From Agriterribacter humi (lineage in GTDB: Bacteria; Bacteroidota; Bacteroidia; Chitinophagales; Chitinophagaceae), in assembly GCF_009192765.1 (NCBI RefSeq), contig NZ_VOHQ01000001.1, forward strand, positions 62,001 to 126,000: 64,000 bases of DNA, written 5' to 3'. Made by a program: the position numbers and the translations under genes. Below the pieces are notes generated by a model, which was not told the DNA's origin, did not search any database, and was given only the letters and a program-made list of their open reading frames with translations. This document shows, piece after piece, positions 62,325 through 64,000 of this stretch (the first letter of the stretch is position 1; every line of letters begins with the position of its first letter).

Positions 62325-63296
62325 CTACTTCAATACGGGACTAATTGCTTCAGACGGATATAAGGCTGCCAGCCGGTATATATCCTGGTTAAAAGCCTCA
62401 AAAGCCTTATCCCAGTTCCTGCATTCCTCTTCTGTGTAGCTGTAAAAGCCTTTACAATTCTGCGTACCCCTCGCATCCTGGTCCATCAATTCCCGCACAA
62501 CAGCGGGCACTTCGCCGGAATTGCTCAAACCGGGAAATAAGGAATTGAATATTACCTGAAAATCCTGCAAACCCATAAAATCCATTCGCCTGAAAATACC
62601 CATGAGCGTCATCCAGGAACCTGCATCATACCTGAAAGCTTTGTCTGCATCTTCAATCGTTGCATGCCCGTTCTCTACCAGCGTCAAAGCTTCCCTGTAC
62701 ACCGAATACATCAGACGGTTGGTAATAAATCCCCTGATATCCTTCCTCAGCAATGTAGGTTCCTTTCCCCATTGATGCGCCAGCTCAAATACCCAATCAG
62801 CAGTTTCAGGAGCGGTCTTTTCACCGCAAATAATTTCAAGAAAGCGGGTGGCAAAAGCAGGCTCCGCCCAGTGAATACCAATGAACCTTTCAGGATTGGG
62901 AATAAATGTCTGCAACATACTGATCGGTATGGCAGATGTGTTGCTCGCTAAAACAGTATCCTTACCAACCGAGGCTATAATTTTTTTGAAAACCGCTTCT
63001 TTAATCTCAATATCTTCAATGATACATTCCACTACTAAGCTGCAATCATGTAACGCATTATAATCTTCTGAAATCGTTAACGAAGATAAATAGAACGCTA
63101 CCGGTTCTGTTAAGAGCGATCCTTTTTCACAAAGCTGGAGCTGCTCTTTAATGCGCATGGCCGCGAGATCGTGCTCCCCTGTAAGCGGAGCGATGGCTTT
63201 TACCGTATGGCCGGCCGCGAGAAGCGAAGCCACAATACTGCTGCCCATCAAACCTACGCCTACAATCCCTATATTGGTGTCTTTAATATCTGTCAT
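62325..63296 (-). CDS. 3-hydroxyacyl-CoA-dehydrogenase-like protein
   Basis: This 323-residue protein has the canonical cofactor loop IGIVGVGLMGSSIVA and the SNTSAIPISMLQ segment. The catalytic His appears as GIHWAEPAFATRFLEII (normally GMHFFNP...LVE), so His and Glu are present but the FNP motif is changed. The C-terminal domain is of the usual kind (RGFITNRLMYSVYREALTLVENGHA). L-carnitine- and L-gulonate-type dehydrogenases belong to the same family, so a 3-hydroxy acid not bound to CoA could be the substrate. The gene is 4 bases after RidA, so they are translated together. Confidence 0.87.
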   Translation of the reverse strand: MTDIKDTNIGIVGVGLMGSSIVASLLAAGHTVKAIAPLTGEHDLAAMRIKEQLQLCEKGSLLTEPVAFYLSSLTISEDYNALHDCSLVVECIIEDIEIKEAVFKKIIASVGKDTVLASNTSAIPISMLQTFIPNPERFIGIHWAEPAFATRFLEIICGEKTAPETADWVFELAHQWGKEPTLLRKDIRGFITNRLMYSVYREALTLVENGHATIEDADKAFRYDAGSWMTLMGIFRRMDFMGLQDFQVIFNSLFPGLSNSGEVPAVVRELMDQDARGTQNCKGFYSYTEEECRNWDKAFEAFNQDIYRLAALYPSEAISPVLK

Positions 63297-63300
63297 TCAC

Positions 63301-63696
63301 TTAAGCTTGGGTGGATAATCTGGCAATACAATCAATTTCCACTTTTATGCCTTCAGCCAAAACAGACTGCACAGTGGTTCTTGCCGGCTTAATGCCCGGA
63401 AAATAAGTAGCATATACTTTGTTATAGCGATCAAATTCATTGATATCGCTTAAGTGTACTGTACATTTCACTACATCTTGCATTGTAGCTCCCGCAGCTT
63501 CAACAATGGCTTTGATATTATCAAGGGTGCGCCGTGTTTCCTCTTCAATCGTTCCCAATATAAATTTTGAAGTTTTGAAATCAACCGATGCCTGTCCGCT
63601 AACAAATAAAAAACCGCCTGTTAATACGGCATCCGAATAAGCGCCGGTAACAAAAGAAATATCCCTGTCGGGATGATGAACACCTGTCTTTCCCAT
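63301..63696 (-). CDS. RidA-family enamine/imine deaminase
   Basis: This 131-residue protein has YSDAVLTGGFLFVSGQASVDF (about residues 20-40), LDNIKAIVEAAGATMQDVVKCTVHLSDINEF and the catalytic Arg in ARTTVQSVLAEGIKVEIDCIA. RidA proteins hydrolyse reactive enamines or imines released by PLP enzymes, which fits the aminotransferases of this locus. It is the first gene of its operon; a regulated promoter lies at 63739-63803 and the leader is about 36 bases. Confidence 0.92.
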   Translation of the reverse strand: MGKTGVHHPDRDISFVTGAYSDAVLTGGFLFVSGQASVDFKTSKFILGTIEEETRRTLDNIKAIVEAAGATMQDVVKCTVHLSDINEFDRYNKVYATYFPGIKPARTTVQSVLAEGIKVEIDCIARLSTQA

Positions 63697-63738
63697 ACAT
63701 TAGTTTTTAATTTTTACATACAGATTCCCATAGCATGC

Positions 63739-63803
63739 CAAAATTAGCAGTCCTGCATTTTAGGAGATGTTACTTTTGTCCGGATTTATAGTATTATTTT
63801 TCA
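63739..63803 (-). promoter_or_regulatory. Regulated promoter of the RidA operon
   Basis: Read leftward, TAATTTTG (63746-63739) fits TAnnTTTG. After 24 bp come half-sites TACTTTTGTCCG (63771-63782) and TATTATTTTTCA (63792-63803), whose starts are 21 bp apart. Position and spacing relative to the -7 box are the same as in the susC and symporter promoters. Confidence 0.8.
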
Positions 63804-63857
63804 GAAAACAGCCGGGTTATGGAAAGGAAGAAAATACAAGAACCAAATGACAAGAAG

Positions 63858-63912
63858 CAAATAAATACAGATGGTTCGTGCCTACCATGACAGGCAAAAT
63901 TCAAATCCGAAG
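63858..63912. repeat. Dispersed repeat, inverted relative to 41945-41998
   Basis: About 54 bp read on the minus strand as TTCGGATTTGAATTTTGCC...TAGGCACGAACCATCTG and match 41945-41998 at roughly four of five bases. The rest of 63804-64000 contains no gene and nothing further I can name. Confidence 0.6.
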
Positions 63913-64000
63913 GAGGCTGTCAGCAATTAGCTATCAGCAATCAACAGTACAAAGAAGGAGTATTCACCCCATCATTAGTAGTTACTCACATGATAACCGA

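Overview
The window comes from a Bacteroidota genome, most likely a Chitinophagaceae-like soil or freshwater bacterium. The evidence is a SusC/SusD outer-membrane pair, many lipoprotein signal peptides, promoters of the Bacteroidota type (TTTG / TAnnTTTG), the weak use of Shine-Dalgarno sites, and a LytTR-type two-component pair. No rRNA, tRNA, CRISPR array or intact integrase/transposase was seen.

Region 1 (1-16.4 kb) is an accessory, cassette-like zone. About fifteen short, unrelated genes, nearly all on the minus strand, are separated by copies of one imperfect palindromic repeat (type A) and a second attC-like repeat (type B). The cargo is small stress or detoxification enzymes: a Tet(X)-like flavin monooxygenase, a TMEM175-type channel, a VIT1-like transporter, three RibD/DHFR-fold reductases (one truncated), an alpha/beta hydrolase, an ArsR-SRPBCC-small protein-VOC operon with a recognisable promoter and operators, a DUF1801 protein, two cupin proteins and a methyltransferase. 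The zone also holds partial gene duplications, a RAYT transposase remnant and GC-rich palindromes inserted in frame into coding sequences.

Region 2 (16.4-28.4 kb) holds a heterodimeric ABC exporter with one degenerate ATP site, a large SGNH/PVC-propeller/cytochrome c fusion lipoprotein, a tiny lipoprotein with a strong bidirectional terminator, a lipoprotein with a possible lectin plus aerolysin-like layout, and a TPR histidine kinase with its LytTR response regulator.

Region 3 (28.6-64 kb) appears to be one 35-kb catabolic locus. An AraC-family regulator points right; everything else points left. Three leftward promoters share an identical layout: a TAnnTTTG -7 box, then 24 bp, then two direct-repeat half-sites spaced 21 bp apart (TACTttt... 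and TACTATTTTTCA). They lie in front of the RidA gene, susC and the sodium symporter gene, and so divide the locus into three operons. A fourth copy of the half-site pair lies in front of the AraC gene. The three operons encode (i) RidA, two 3-hydroxyacyl-CoA-dehydrogenase-like proteins, a class III aminotransferase, an M19 dipeptidase, a ceramidase-family protein and a TIM-barrel lipoprotein; (ii) SusC/SusD, four sialidase-like propeller proteins and the remnant of another, a further propeller glycosidase-like protein, a DapA/NanA-type lyase, a PhyH dioxygenase, a HEAT lipoprotein and an amidohydrolase-aminotransferase fusion; (iii) a sodium:solute symporter, HpaI-type aldolase, aldo/keto reductase, Gfo/Idh/MocA oxidoreductase, zinc alcohol dehydrogenase and three SDRs. 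The substrate is not known. The gene set suggests uptake and oxidation of an amino-bearing, possibly sialic-acid-like or N-acylated glycoconjugate by a route that lacks the usual Nan/Nag genes. Low-complexity 7-9 bp tandem repeats occupy many intergenic gaps of regions 2 and 3.
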